A stretch of DNA of 43,119 bases from BMS3ABIN04 sp965554225. Lineage in GTDB: Bacteria > Bacteroidota > Ignavibacteria > Ignavibacteriales > Melioribacteraceae. The notes below the pieces were generated by a model, which saw only the letters and a list, made by a program, of their open reading frames with translations, was not told the origin of the DNA and made no database searches. Below are positions 33,715 through 43,057 of this stretch, piece after piece (within the stretch, counting starts at the first letter, position 1; every line of letters starts with the position of its first letter). The DNA lies in NCBI GenBank assembly GCA_965554225.1, contig CBEVZC010000010.1:1-43119 (forward strand), written 5' to 3'. The position numbers and the translations under genes are program-made.

Positions 33715-36705
33715 GTGAAACTTTCAAGCTGGGTTGAACAAGGATTTGATAAGAAAGCTCTTCCTTTTCAAAATTTAATGAGATTTAGAATAAGGGATAT
33801 TCTTTTAGTCTCAAGCCTTTACGATTTATATTTGTTTGAAGAAGACGGTAGATTATATGAATTGTTACGTCATGAATATAGAGATTTGCAGTTAAGTCAC
33901 ACTCCGGAAATTACAAGAGTTTCCACGGCTAAAAAAGCTTTAAAACTTGCCAAAGAAGAAAAAAGATTTGATTTGATTATAACTACTCTTCACATAGAAG
34001 ATATGGATGCAATACGGTTTGCCGAGAAGGTGAAAAACTCGGATTTAAACATTCCTATCGTTTTACTTACTCAAAATAAAAAGGAATTAAAACACTTAAT
34101 GAATAGTCGGAATATTCATATTTTCGATAATGTGTTCATGTGGCAAGGTGATTTCAGAATAATAATTGCCATAGTTAAAACAATTGAAGATAAACTAAAT
34201 GTTGATCATGATACTAATATTGTTGGTGTGCAAACCATTATTTTAATAGAAGATGATGTTCAGTATTATTCGTCTTTCTTGCCGCGTATTTATAACGAAC
34301 TATTTAATCAAGCGCGCAGACTAATTTCCGAAGGTGTAAATTTATCGCATAAATATTTGCGAATGAGAGCACGTCCCAAAATTCTTCTTTGCACAAATTA
34401 TGAAGAAGCCTGGAGATATTATAAAAAATATAAGGAATATTGTTTAGGAGTAATTTCTGATATTGATTTCCCATACAAAGGAGTTAAACATAGGAAAGCG
34501 GGAATTAAATTTGCAAAAAATATAAAATCAGACCAACCTGATATTCCTATACTGCTGCTTTCTAATGATCCAAGTAATAAAGCGGATGCATATAAAGTTA
34601 AGAGTTCTTTTATAGTAAAAGATTCTCCGTTGCTGTTGGAACAGGTAAGGGATTTCATGTTTGAGTACTTTAGTTTTGGTGATTTTATTTTCAGAAAAGC
34701 GGACGGAACCGAAGTAGACCGTGCACACGACTTAATTTCATTGCAAGAGAAATTGAGAATTGTACCCGATGAAAGTATTATTTATCATGCTTCCAGGAAC
34801 CATTTTTCTAACTGGTTAAAAGCGAGAACAGAATTCAGATTAGCTTTTAAGTTACGGCCTCGGAAAGTTTCTGACTACAAAAATGTTACGGAGCTGAGAA
34901 ACGATCTTATAAATTCAATTGAAAGCTATAAATATTTAAGAAAAAGAGGATTGATTACAGATTTTGATAAAGAAAATTTTGATCCTAATAGCGGGTTTGC
35001 AAGAATTGGCGGAGGTTCGCTTGGCGGTAAAGCGCGAGGTTTAGGATTTATTAATGCATTAATTAGTGATTATGAACTGGATTCAAAATTTAAAGATGTA
35101 AGGATTTTTGTTCCACCCGGAATTGTTATTGCAACGGAAGTTTACGATAGTTTCTTAGAGCAGAATAATTTGCGGAAATTTGCTATCGAATCTGAAAATG
35201 ATGAGGAAATTACTAATCAATTTCTGAAAGCAGAACATTTCCCGCACGAAATAATTAGTCACTTAGCATCATTTCTTGAGCTAATAGATTCTCCGCTTGC
35301 CGTGCGTTCTTCAAGTTTATTGGAAGATTCTCAATACCATCCTTTTGCCGGGGTCTACGAAACGTACATGCTGCCGAACAATCATCCAAATCCCTTGATT
35401 AGACTTAACGAGCTTTTAATAACAATTAAGAAAATCTATGCATCAACATTTTATCAAAGAGCAAAAGAATATTTAAAAATTACTTCTTACAGGTTGGAAG
35501 AAGAAAAGATGGCGGTTATTGTTCAGAAGCTGGTTGGTAAAAAGCACAAGAATAGATTTTATCCGGAAATATCCGGTGTTGCAAAATCATATAATTTTTA
35601 TCCGGTTAAACCTCAAAAGTCTTACGATGGAATTGTAAGTGCTGCTTTGGGATTGGGTAAGACGGTTGTTGACGGTGGAAGCTGTTTGAGATTTTGTCCT
35701 AAATATCCTAAAGATATTATTCAATTCAATTCGGTTAAAGATACTCTTAATAATTCTCAAACCAAATTTTATGCACTCAAATTAGATGGTGAAGTTGATT
35801 TGGAAGTTCAAACACATGATTTACTTCTTAAAAAATATGACTTGAATGTTGCCGAAAAAGATGAAGCTCTGAATTTAATCGGTTCGACATACTCCATTGA
35901 AAATGATGTTGTTTATGATGGTACAAGCAGAGAAGGAATTCGTGTTGTAACATTTGCACCAATACTAAAACATAGGATATTTCCACTACCTGAAATTGTG
36001 AACTTCCTGCTTAATATAAGTAGTTGGGGAATGGGAACCCCGGTAGAAATTGAATTTGCCATAAACTTAGCCGATAAAAAACATCCTATAAATGAATTTG
36101 GTGTACTGCAAGATAGACCAATTGTTATAAATGAAGAATTAGAAAATCTTAAAATAGAGCATACAAAAAAGGAAAACCTATTATGCGAAAGCGATCAAGT
36201 TTTAGGTCATGGAATAATAAATGATATTCACGATATCGTCTACGTAGATTACGATAAATTTGATAGAGCCAAAACAGAACAAATAGCACGGGAAGTTAAT
36301 TATTTTAATTCAAAATTAAATAAAAAGAACAAACCTTATCTTTTAATTGGAATGGGAAGGTGGGGATCGTTAGACCCGTGGTTAGGTATTCCTGTTGTTT
36401 GGGAACAGATTTCCGGGGCAAAGGTAATTGTGGAATCGGATTTTAAAGATATTATTGTAAAACCTTCACAAGGGTCTCATTTTTTTCATAATATAACATC
36501 ATTAATGATAGGATATTTTACGGTGTCTAATTTAAATGAAAAGAGTTTCTTAGATTTTGATTGGCTTAGAAGTTCAATTCCGGTTGAGCGTAAAAAATAT
36601 TGTATGAATTTTAGTTTTACCAATCCGCTTATTGTTAAAATAAATGGAAGAAACAACAAGGGTGTTATTTTAAAACCTGAGGGAAATAAACAAACGGCAA
36701 AGTAA
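33715..36705 (+). CDS. Double-receiver / PPDK-type ATP-grasp protein, copy 2
   Basis: A 996-aa paralogue of the protein at 29.0-32.0 kb, colinear from about residue 20 to the end. The first receiver-like domain again lacks its Asp (DLIITTLHIEDM). The second keeps E179-D180-D181, acceptor D249 (GVISDIDFP), S283 and K302. The ATP-grasp part keeps GSLGGKARGLGFI, AVRSSSLLEDS, PFAGVYET, ALGLGKTVVDGG and QDRPIV. The C-terminal GRWGSLDPWLGIPV and SQGSHFFHN are also kept, so these two motifs are probably functional. The start is GTG, with GAAGGGG 9 bases upstream. A perfect inverted repeat lies just upstream. The short 68-base gap to the aminotransferase, without a terminator, suggests co-transcription with it. 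Confidence 0.75.
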   Translation: MKLSSWVEQGFDKKALPFQNLMRFRIRDILLVSSLYDLYLFEEDGRLYELLRHEYRDLQLSHTPEITRVSTAKKALKLAKEEKRFDLIITTLHIEDMDAIRFAEKVKNSDLNIPIVLLTQNKKELKHLMNSRNIHIFDNVFMWQGDFRIIIAIVKTIEDKLNVDHDTNIVGVQTIILIEDDVQYYSSFLPRIYNELFNQARRLISEGVNLSHKYLRMRARPKILLCTNYEEAWRYYKKYKEYCLGVISDIDFPYKGVKHRKAGIKFAKNIKSDQPDIPILLLSNDPSNKADAYKVKSSFIVKDSPLLLEQVRDFMFEYFSFGDFIFRKADGTEVDRAHDLISLQEKLRIVPDESIIYHASRNHFSNWLKARTEFRLAFKLRPRKVSDYKNVTELRNDLINSIESYKYLRKRGLITDFDKENFDPNSGFARIGGGSLGGKARGLGFINALISDYELDSKFKDVRIFVPPGIVIATEVYDSFLEQNNLRKFAIESENDEEITNQFLKAEHFPHEIISHLASFLELIDSPLAVRSSSLLEDSQYHPFAGVYETYMLPNNHPNPLIRLNELLITIKKIYASTFYQRAKEYLKITSYRLEEEKMAVIVQKLVGKKHKNRFYPEISGVAKSYNFYPVKPQKSYDGIVSAALGLGKTVVDGGSCLRFCPKYPKDIIQFNSVKDTLNNSQTKFYALKLDGEVDLEVQTHDLLLKKYDLNVAEKDEALNLIGSTYSIENDVVYDGTSREGIRVVTFAPILKHRIFPLPEIVNFLLNISSWGMGTPVEIEFAINLADKKHPINEFGVLQDRPIVINEELENLKIEHTKKENLLCESDQVLGHGIINDIHDIVYVDYDKFDRAKTEQIAREVNYFNSKLNKKNKPYLLIGMGRWGSLDPWLGIPVVWEQISGAKVIVESDFKDIIVKPSQGSHFFHNITSLMIGYFTVSNLNEKSFLDFDWLRSSIPVERKKYCMNFSFTNPLIVKINGRNNKGVILKPEGNKQTAK

Positions 36706-36773
36706 ATAATTGATAATAAAACCAAAATAAATTAAGTTTCTTGACAAGAAAATTATTTTGAAAAGGATAAAAA

Positions 36774-37985
36774 ATGGAAATGAAAGAAATTAAAGCCGCT
36801 GAAAGAACCCGTAATATTACTTATGCAGTTAGGGATGTTCTTCTAATTGCTAATGAAGTTGCTAAAACGGGTAAAGAAATGTTATATCTTAATATTGGAG
36901 ATCCTAATATTTATGATTTTGTTACTCCAAGAGCAATGATTGAAGCAAGTTATAAAGCTATGTTGGAGAACAAAAACGGTTACGGACCGTCATCGGGAAT
37001 TGAATCTGCGCGAGATGCAATTGCTCGTGAAGCGGAAAGGAAAGGGATTAAAAATATTCGTGATATTTTTGTTACCACCGGTGCCAGCGAAGCTATTGAT
37101 ATTTGTTTAACATCTCTCGTAAATCAAGGGGAAAATATTTTAACTCCAACTCCCGGCTATCCACTATATACAGCCATTCAAAGTAAATTGCAGATGGAAG
37201 AAAATCCATATTACTTAGATGAAAGCAACGGTTGGCAGCCCGACGTTGAAGATATTAAAAATAAGATAAATGATAAAACCAAGGCTATTATTTTAATTAA
37301 TCCGAACAACCCGACCGGTTCTAACAGCAATAAAGAAACTTTACTTAAAATTATTGATTTAGCTTTGGAACACAACTTGGTAATTTTTGCTGATGAGATT
37401 TACGATAAGTTGTTAATGGACGGGGAAACACATGTCTCACTGGCATCCTTAAATTCCGAGGTTTCAGTAATTACTTTTGGAGGGTTGTCTAAAAATTATC
37501 TTGCACCGGGGTTTAGAATGGGCTGGGGAGTTATAAGCGGAAATGAGGCAGTGCTGAAAAATTATATTGAAGCAATAAATAAAATTCTACGTTCGCGGTT
37601 GTCAGCAAATCATCCCATTCAATATTCAATTCCTGTTGCATTGGATGGCGATCAAAGTCATCTTGATATTGCTATGAAAAAACTGACGAAGAGAAGAGAT
37701 TTAACGGTTGAAATGTTGAATGCTGTTCCCGGAATTACATGCGAATCGCCGCGAGGAGCTTTTTACGCTTTCCCGAAATTAGAAATAAAAAATAGCGATA
37801 ATCATTTTGTCTCAGAACTGATCAAAGAAACCGGTGTTGTTGTTGTTCCCGGCAGCGGTTTTGGTCAAGTGCCCGGGACTAAACATTTTAGAGTTGTATT
37901 TTTACCTAATGAAGAAATATTGGAAAAAGCTTATAGGAGTATAGGTGATTTCTTTGTGAAGTACGCTGAAAAATATGAGAAATAG
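36774..37985 (+). CDS. Class I/II aminotransferase, AlaA-like (alanine or aspartate family)
   Basis: A 403-aa PLP fold-type I aminotransferase. Visible landmarks: YLNIGDPNIYDF near the N-terminus, NGYGPSSGIESAR, the NPNNPTGS motif, FADEIYDKL, and FGGLSKNYLAPGFRMGWG with the Schiff-base Lys at about 240. The N-terminal pattern (R..NITYAVRDVL...) and LAPGFRMGW resemble glutamate-pyruvate (AlaA-type) aminotransferases, which would use glutamate as amino donor, but substrate cannot be fixed by eye. GAAAAGGA precedes the ATG. Its place after two glutamate dehydrogenases fits a nitrogen-distribution role. Confidence 0.85.
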   Translation: MEMKEIKAAERTRNITYAVRDVLLIANEVAKTGKEMLYLNIGDPNIYDFVTPRAMIEASYKAMLENKNGYGPSSGIESARDAIAREAERKGIKNIRDIFVTTGASEAIDICLTSLVNQGENILTPTPGYPLYTAIQSKLQMEENPYYLDESNGWQPDVEDIKNKINDKTKAIILINPNNPTGSNSNKETLLKIIDLALEHNLVIFADEIYDKLLMDGETHVSLASLNSEVSVITFGGLSKNYLAPGFRMGWGVISGNEAVLKNYIEAINKILRSRLSANHPIQYSIPVALDGDQSHLDIAMKKLTKRRDLTVEMLNAVPGITCESPRGAFYAFPKLEIKNSDNHFVSELIKETGVVVVPGSGFGQVPGTKHFRVVFLPNEEILEKAYRSIGDFFVKYAEKYEK

Positions 37986-38024
37986 TAATAGATAAAAAAT
38001 TAATTTATTTATTTAACCTTTTAC

Positions 38025-38066
38025 AATCCGGGTTCTTGTTTTATTAAGATATCCGGATTTTTTATT
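38025..38066 (+). terminator. Intrinsic terminator after the aminotransferase
   Basis: AATCCGG (38025-38031) pairs with CCGGATT (38053-38059); inside the loop TCTT and AAGA can pair further. The stem is followed by TTTTTATTT. It closes the receiver/ATP-grasp-aminotransferase unit. Confidence 0.75.
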
Positions 38067-38184
38067 TACAATCTTATGGAAAGTAAATTGTATGAGCGCT
38101 GGATCTAAGGAATAAACTTTAAGATTTTATTTTTTCTTTTATTAAATTTGGCGATTGATTTTATGAATTTTAAATAGGAATGCT

Positions 38185-39420
38185 TTGATTAACTTAAAAA
38201 CTTATCCAAACGGATTAAAAGTAATTACTGAAGAGATTCCTTACGTAAATACTTTTTCAATAGGAATGTGTTTTAAAACCGGTTCAAGAAAAGAAACCCA
38301 AAAGTTGAATGGAATAAGTCACTTTGTAGAACACATGATTTTCAAAGGCACTAATAAGAGAAATACAAAAAAAATTACGGATGAAATTGAATCTATTGGC
38401 GGATACTTAAATGCATTTACCACAAAGGAATATACGTGTTTTTATGCTAAAGGATTAAATGGTAATCTAAATAAAACCTTTGAAGTTTTAAGTGATATTA
38501 TTCAGCACCCTGTTTTTGATCCGAAAGAAATAAAAAAAGAATCGGGTGTAATTAGAGATGAAATTTTAGATTATGAGGATTCTCCGGAAGATTTTATCTT
38601 CGATAGATTTGAAACGGAGGTTTATCAGGGAAATTCGCTGGCTTACCCTGTTTTGGGAACCATAGAAAATGTTACCGGATTTGCTCAAAAAGATTTTAAA
38701 AACTTTGTTAAGAATAATTACGGAATCAATAATCTTATTATTTCCGTTGTAGGTAATATAAAAGAAAAAGCAGTGTTTAATTTAGTCCCTAAATTTATTA
38801 ACGGTTTACCGGATGTAAAAAGTAAAAACGGTAAAGTACTTAAAAGTATTTCACCTCATAATAGTTTTATTCAGAAAAAAATTCAACAATCTCATATAAT
38901 AATTGGAAAGCCTGTTATTGGTTATAATAATAAAAGCAGAAATATAGTTCGTCTGCTATCCATTATTTTAGGCGAGGGCAGCAGTTCAAGGTTATTCCAA
39001 ACATTACGTGAAAAAAACGGAATAGCTTATCAAATACAATCATTTCTAAATTCTTACAGAGAAACTTCCGCTTTTGGTATTTATGTCTCTACTAACAATA
39101 CGGTTTTCCCCAAAGCTGTTAAACTGATTTATAAAGAATTAAATAAACTTAAACAAAAGAAGGTATCGGAAAAGGAGTTAAAAAGAGCAAAAGAATACTT
39201 AAAAGGCTCAATTGTAATTGATTTGGAAAGCACTTCAAATAGAATGATACGGTGGGCGCAATCAACTATTTATTTTAACAGAATTAAGCCGGTTCAAGAA
39301 GTTCTTGATGAAATTGATAACGTTACGCGTGAACAAATTTTAGAGCAGGCGAATGTAACTTTTAACGAAACGGATTTTTTTAATGTTTTGTTAAGCCCGA
39401 ATAACAGCCTTGGGATTTAA
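38185..39420 (+). CDS. M16-family zinc peptidase (processing-peptidase-like)
   Basis: A 411-aa protease related to mitochondrial processing peptidase beta and Bacillus MlpA/YmxG. The inverted zinc motif HFVEH is at 46-50, with the third ligand E126 in GVIRDEILDYED, exactly 76 residues after H50 as in the family. The second half (about 215-400) is the inactive M16_C domain, with GEGSSSRLFQTLREKNGIAY. There is no signal peptide, so it is probably cytoplasmic. The start is TTG (MINLKTYPNG) with AGGAA 4 bases upstream. The preceding terminator suggests its own transcription unit. Confidence 0.92.
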   Translation: MINLKTYPNGLKVITEEIPYVNTFSIGMCFKTGSRKETQKLNGISHFVEHMIFKGTNKRNTKKITDEIESIGGYLNAFTTKEYTCFYAKGLNGNLNKTFEVLSDIIQHPVFDPKEIKKESGVIRDEILDYEDSPEDFIFDRFETEVYQGNSLAYPVLGTIENVTGFAQKDFKNFVKNNYGINNLIISVVGNIKEKAVFNLVPKFINGLPDVKSKNGKVLKSISPHNSFIQKKIQQSHIIIGKPVIGYNNKSRNIVRLLSIILGEGSSSRLFQTLREKNGIAYQIQSFLNSYRETSAFGIYVSTNNTVFPKAVKLIYKELNKLKQKKVSEKELKRAKEYLKGSIVIDLESTSNRMIRWAQSTIYFNRIKPVQEVLDEIDNVTREQILEQANVTFNETDFFNVLLSPNNSLGI

Positions 39421-39681
39421 AAAAGCAGATTGTTATTTGGTTTTTAACGGAACGAAATAAGCCGTACATTACAAACCAAGAATGCTTAATTTTACACATG
39501 CTTAAAGCGAGCAAATTCACCTTCAGATTTTTGTAATAATATCCGACAAGCTGTATTTTGAATATTGAATCCGGCGGATGAGTCTGAAAAGTTTTATAAT
39601 TTATTATTTTATAATATTGAATTTGTGATTCTGATTCTTTACATTATTATCAAAATTAGTTCTTGTATTTACTTATGAGAT

Positions 39682-41364
39682 ATGAAAAAGATAATTTTCT
39701 ACATATTGTTATTTTTTACTTTTATTGTCTCTGCCCAGGAAGAACCGCTTAAGTTTAAAATATTTTCTCCCACGTTAGTTCCGCAAAATCGCAATGTACA
39801 AATTTCAATTGCCGGTAGGCTAAATAGAGAAATTGACACACTATTTTTTACTATCCAACCCAATGAAAGGATTAAGCTAAAGAGTATTGTTTTTCTAAGA
39901 AGGGACTTTAAAAAGAAACTTCGCATTAAAAAAGCCTTGAATAAGGAAAACTCTTTTTACGAGTATCAATTCAAAATTATCCCTTCTTTGTTTAAAAATA
40001 TAGAAAATGAAGCATACCAAGTAATCTTAACATTCGATAAAATTAGAAAAGATATTAAGTTTAATTACAACATTGCAGCAGTTTGGAAAGATAGTACTAC
40101 TGAAGATTATTCTTCAAGAATGAGTGAAAATTCAGAATATTTTTTGCATCCTTCTTATTTAAAAACTTACAGAGTACAAGATGCTTCAGGAAAAGCTCTG
40201 GCACTCCCCGGTAATTCGGAATTAAGTTTTAACATTACTAATAATGAGTCTGCGAAAAATATATTAATTGAATTTTGGGGAAAGTTTACTTCTCCCATAA
40301 ATTCATTTTTTAATTTAATAGACTCCGGTATTCAGGATACTTTGCTAAGTTTGAACAATAATTCCCTACAGCTTATTTCTGCATCCGGCAAAAAAGAAGC
40401 TTCTTACTTTGGAGATTGTTTTGTCCCGAATGGAACGTGGCAGCACTTTTCAGTTTTATTAAACAAAGATTTGCATGAAGCCGAATTATATGTTGATGAT
40501 ATGAAAATTTGTTCTTTTAATAATATGGATCTTTTGGATTCAAAAAATATAGATTTGGCATTCGGAAATCACACCCAAAATAGTAAAAGTAATTTTCAAA
40601 TAGATGTACTTAATGTTTGGGAATTAAACGGAAGCTTACTGAATTCTTTTAAAAATAAACATTATAATCATTACTTTGCCGATAGCTCTAAAATTCTCGC
40701 ATCATTCAATTTTGATGATAAATTATCTATTACTTCCATTAATGAAGAAAACAATAAACTGGGAATGAGAATTTCCGGAGCTAAATTAGTAAAATCTAAT
40801 GCTCCTATTTTTTCCCCTGTCCCGGATCTAAATGTTAACGTTGCGAATAATCTAAACTCACTTGAATGGAAAGGGAAAGAATTTAGTTTAGCAAATATTT
40901 ATATTTTGGAAAAATCTTTTAAAGGAAATAAGTTCTCGGAAATTTATAAAGTTGATGCTGATGAGGATCCTAACAAGGTTTATTATTACTCCGATTTTCC
41001 GGATGAATCAAGCAAAGTGCTTTACTATAGAATAAAGCAGATTAACAAAGACGGTTCAGTTGGATTTTCTCCGACGGTAAAGGTTGGAAAGGCGGAACAA
41101 GAAGAATTTATTTTAGACCAAAATTATCCAAATCCGTTCAATCCTTCTACAAAAATATCTGTGGAAGTTCTAGTTCAAGGCGAATTCCAAGTTATTGTTT
41201 ATGATTTAGTAGGGAACACTGTTCAACAATTGTATTCCGGATTTTTAGCTCAGGGTTTACATACCTTTACCTTTGACGGTTCGAACTTACCTTCCGGCAT
41301 TTATTTCTATGAAATAAAATCTCCGCACTATAATTTAGTTCGCAAAATGATATTGGCTAAATAA
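39682..41364 (+). CDS. Secreted LamG-like protein with a type IX secretion sorting tail
   Basis: A 560-aa protein with a signal peptide (MKKIIFYILLFFTFIVSAQ), an N-terminal region of unknown fold (about 20-130), a concanavalin/LamG-like jelly-roll domain (about 150-325; IEFWGKFTSP, GTWQHFSVLLNKDLHEAELYVDD), a fibronectin-like segment (about 375-465) and the C-terminal sorting domain beginning QNYPNPFNPSTKI and ending LVRKMILAK. The tail directs export through the type IX system and attachment or release at the surface. LamG domains usually bind carbohydrate or protein; no catalytic domain is visible. No T9SS machinery genes are in the window. Confidence 0.85.
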   Translation: MKKIIFYILLFFTFIVSAQEEPLKFKIFSPTLVPQNRNVQISIAGRLNREIDTLFFTIQPNERIKLKSIVFLRRDFKKKLRIKKALNKENSFYEYQFKIIPSLFKNIENEAYQVILTFDKIRKDIKFNYNIAAVWKDSTTEDYSSRMSENSEYFLHPSYLKTYRVQDASGKALALPGNSELSFNITNNESAKNILIEFWGKFTSPINSFFNLIDSGIQDTLLSLNNNSLQLISASGKKEASYFGDCFVPNGTWQHFSVLLNKDLHEAELYVDDMKICSFNNMDLLDSKNIDLAFGNHTQNSKSNFQIDVLNVWELNGSLLNSFKNKHYNHYFADSSKILASFNFDDKLSITSINEENNKLGMRISGAKLVKSNAPIFSPVPDLNVNVANNLNSLEWKGKEFSLANIYILEKSFKGNKFSEIYKVDADEDPNKVYYYSDFPDESSKVLYYRIKQINKDGSVGFSPTVKVGKAEQEEFILDQNYPNPFNPSTKISVEVLVQGEFQVIVYDLVGNTVQQLYSGFLAQGLHTFTFDGSNLPSGIYFYEIKSPHYNLVRKMILAK

Positions 41365-41422
41365 CTTATTTTGTTTATTTTTTCATATTAAAATTTTAAT
41401 AATTTCAATTCTTAATTGATTC

Positions 41423-42961
41423 ATGTTTTCAAAAGTTTATTCAAGCGCAACTTTTGGTATCGATGCAGTAATCATTGGTGTTGAAACCAATTCGGAAAAA
41501 CAGATCCCGGGATTTATAATAGTTGGTTTGCCCGATAGCGCCGTAAAAGAAAGCAGAGAAAGAGTTTCGGCGGCAATTAAAAATAGCGGTTTGCCTTTTG
41601 CTCTGCGTAAATTTACGGTTAACTTAGCTCCCGCAGATATCAAAAAAGAAGGGAGTGCTTTCGATTTACCTATTGCTATTGGAATTCTGGCTGCTAGTGA
41701 TGCGCTTAATACCTCAATTTTAGAAAGCTCTGTTATTCTGGGTGAACTTTCTCTTGATGGTTCTTTGCGGAGAATAAAAGGTGCGTTATCAATTACTGTT
41801 GAAGCAAAAAAGAATGGCTTTAAAAAAATAATTTTACCTGCCAACTCGGCAAAAGAAGCATCTATTGTAGAAGGAATAGAAGTTTACGGGATGCACAGTT
41901 TAAGAGAAGTTGTTAATTTTTTAGAAGGCAAGGAAAATCTACAACCTGTTTATACCGATAAAGATGAAGTGTTTTCAGAAGTGAATACATATCATCTTGA
42001 TTTTTCTGATGTTAAAGGACAAGAAAATGTAAAGCGTGCTTTGGAAATTGCTGCTTCGGGAGGACATAATATTTTGATGATTGGACCTCCGGGTTCCGGT
42101 AAAACAATGCTTGCAAAAAGAATCCCTTCTATTTTACCGCCTCTGTCTTTTGAAGAAGCTTTGGAAACCACAAAAATTCATTCAGTTGCCGGAATACTTT
42201 CTAAAGAGAAAGCTTTAATAACAGAAAGACCTTATCGCAGTCCGCATCATACCGTATCGGATGCAGCGCTAATTGGCGGCGGCACGTTTCCCAGACCTGG
42301 AGAAGTTTCATTTGCCCATCACGGAGTATTATTCCTTGATGAATTGCCTGAGTTTAAGAAAAATGTTTTGGAAGTTCTTCGACAGCCGTTGGAGGATTAT
42401 AAAGTTACAATCAGCCGTTCAAAAATGTCTTTGGAATTTCCGGCTAATTTTATGCTTGCCGCTGCAATGAATCCATGTCCGTGCGGTTATTATACCGATC
42501 CGAATCACGAATGTACATGCACAGTTGGAATGATTCAGAAGTACATGTCGAAAATATCAGGACCGTTATTAGACAGAATTGATATTCACATTGAAGTTCC
42601 TGCCGTGCAATACAAGGAATTATCATCGGAATCGAGAGGAGAAAGTTCTACCGATATTAGAAAGCGGGTTGTTGCTGCTAGAGAAACACAGCATATTAGA
42701 TTCAAAGATGAAAAATTTATTTTCAATAATGCTGATATGGGATCAAAAGAAATAAGAAAATATTGCAGACTGGATCAGCAGGGAGCAGAATTGTTAAAAA
42801 TGGCGATGACGAAACTTGGGTTTTCGGCTAGAGCTTATGATAGGATATTAAAAGTCAGCCGGACGATTGCCGACTTGGAAAACGAAGAGAATATTTTACC
42901 TCAACACGTCAGCGAAGCTATTCAGTATAGAAGTCTTGATAGGGAATTGTGGAATCATTAG
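41423..42961 (+). CDS. comM: ComM/YifB-family Mg-chelatase-like AAA+ ATPase
   Basis: ComM is a hexameric DNA helicase that promotes branch migration during natural transformation; YifB homologues are widespread in non-competent species too. The 512-aa protein has the N-terminal Lon-S5-like domain (about 1-165; VGLPDSAVKESRERV), the AAA+ core with Walker A GPPGSGKT (221-228), Walker B GVLFLDELPEF (301-311), a Cys cluster (PCPCGYY...CTC, about 351-366) that may bind zinc, and the C-terminal Mg_chelatase_C domain with RAYDRILKVSRTIADLE. It starts 58 bases after the LamG gene. Confidence 0.93.
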   Translation: MFSKVYSSATFGIDAVIIGVETNSEKQIPGFIIVGLPDSAVKESRERVSAAIKNSGLPFALRKFTVNLAPADIKKEGSAFDLPIAIGILAASDALNTSILESSVILGELSLDGSLRRIKGALSITVEAKKNGFKKIILPANSAKEASIVEGIEVYGMHSLREVVNFLEGKENLQPVYTDKDEVFSEVNTYHLDFSDVKGQENVKRALEIAASGGHNILMIGPPGSGKTMLAKRIPSILPPLSFEEALETTKIHSVAGILSKEKALITERPYRSPHHTVSDAALIGGGTFPRPGEVSFAHHGVLFLDELPEFKKNVLEVLRQPLEDYKVTISRSKMSLEFPANFMLAAAMNPCPCGYYTDPNHECTCTVGMIQKYMSKISGPLLDRIDIHIEVPAVQYKELSSESRGESSTDIRKRVVAARETQHIRFKDEKFIFNNADMGSKEIRKYCRLDQQGAELLKMAMTKLGFSARAYDRILKVSRTIADLENEENILPQHVSEAIQYRSLDRELWNH

Positions 42962-43024
42962 AATAATTTTTCTTAAGATAGAATTGTTAATCCAATTCTA
43001 ATCATTGAATCTACAATCTAAATA

Positions 43025-43057
43025 AAGTAGTTGACGCAAAATTTGCGTCCACTACTT
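43025..43057. repeat. Long hairpin after comM
   Basis: AAGTAGT-T-GACGCAAA (43025-43040) pairs with TTTGCGTC-C-ACTACTT (43042-43057), 15 of 16 positions complementary. There is no T-tract on either strand, so it may be an unusual terminator, a stabilising 3' structure or a copy of a repeat element. Confidence 0.6.

Noticed and set aside
36741..36746. TTGACA upstream of the aminotransferase as a -35 element
   Set aside because: No -10-like hexamer occurs 16-18 bases downstream; that position overlaps the ribosome-binding site and start codon.
39421..39681. Possible riboswitch or small RNA in the 261-base gap before the LamG gene
   Set aside because: No conserved riboswitch motif, strong hairpin or T-tract was recognised; the stretch is AT-rich with only promoter-like TATAAT sequences.
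41437..41844. 135-aa minus-strand ORF opposite comM
   Set aside because: It is an antisense shadow of the well-supported Lon-S5-like domain of comM, has no plausible ribosome-binding context and resembles no family.
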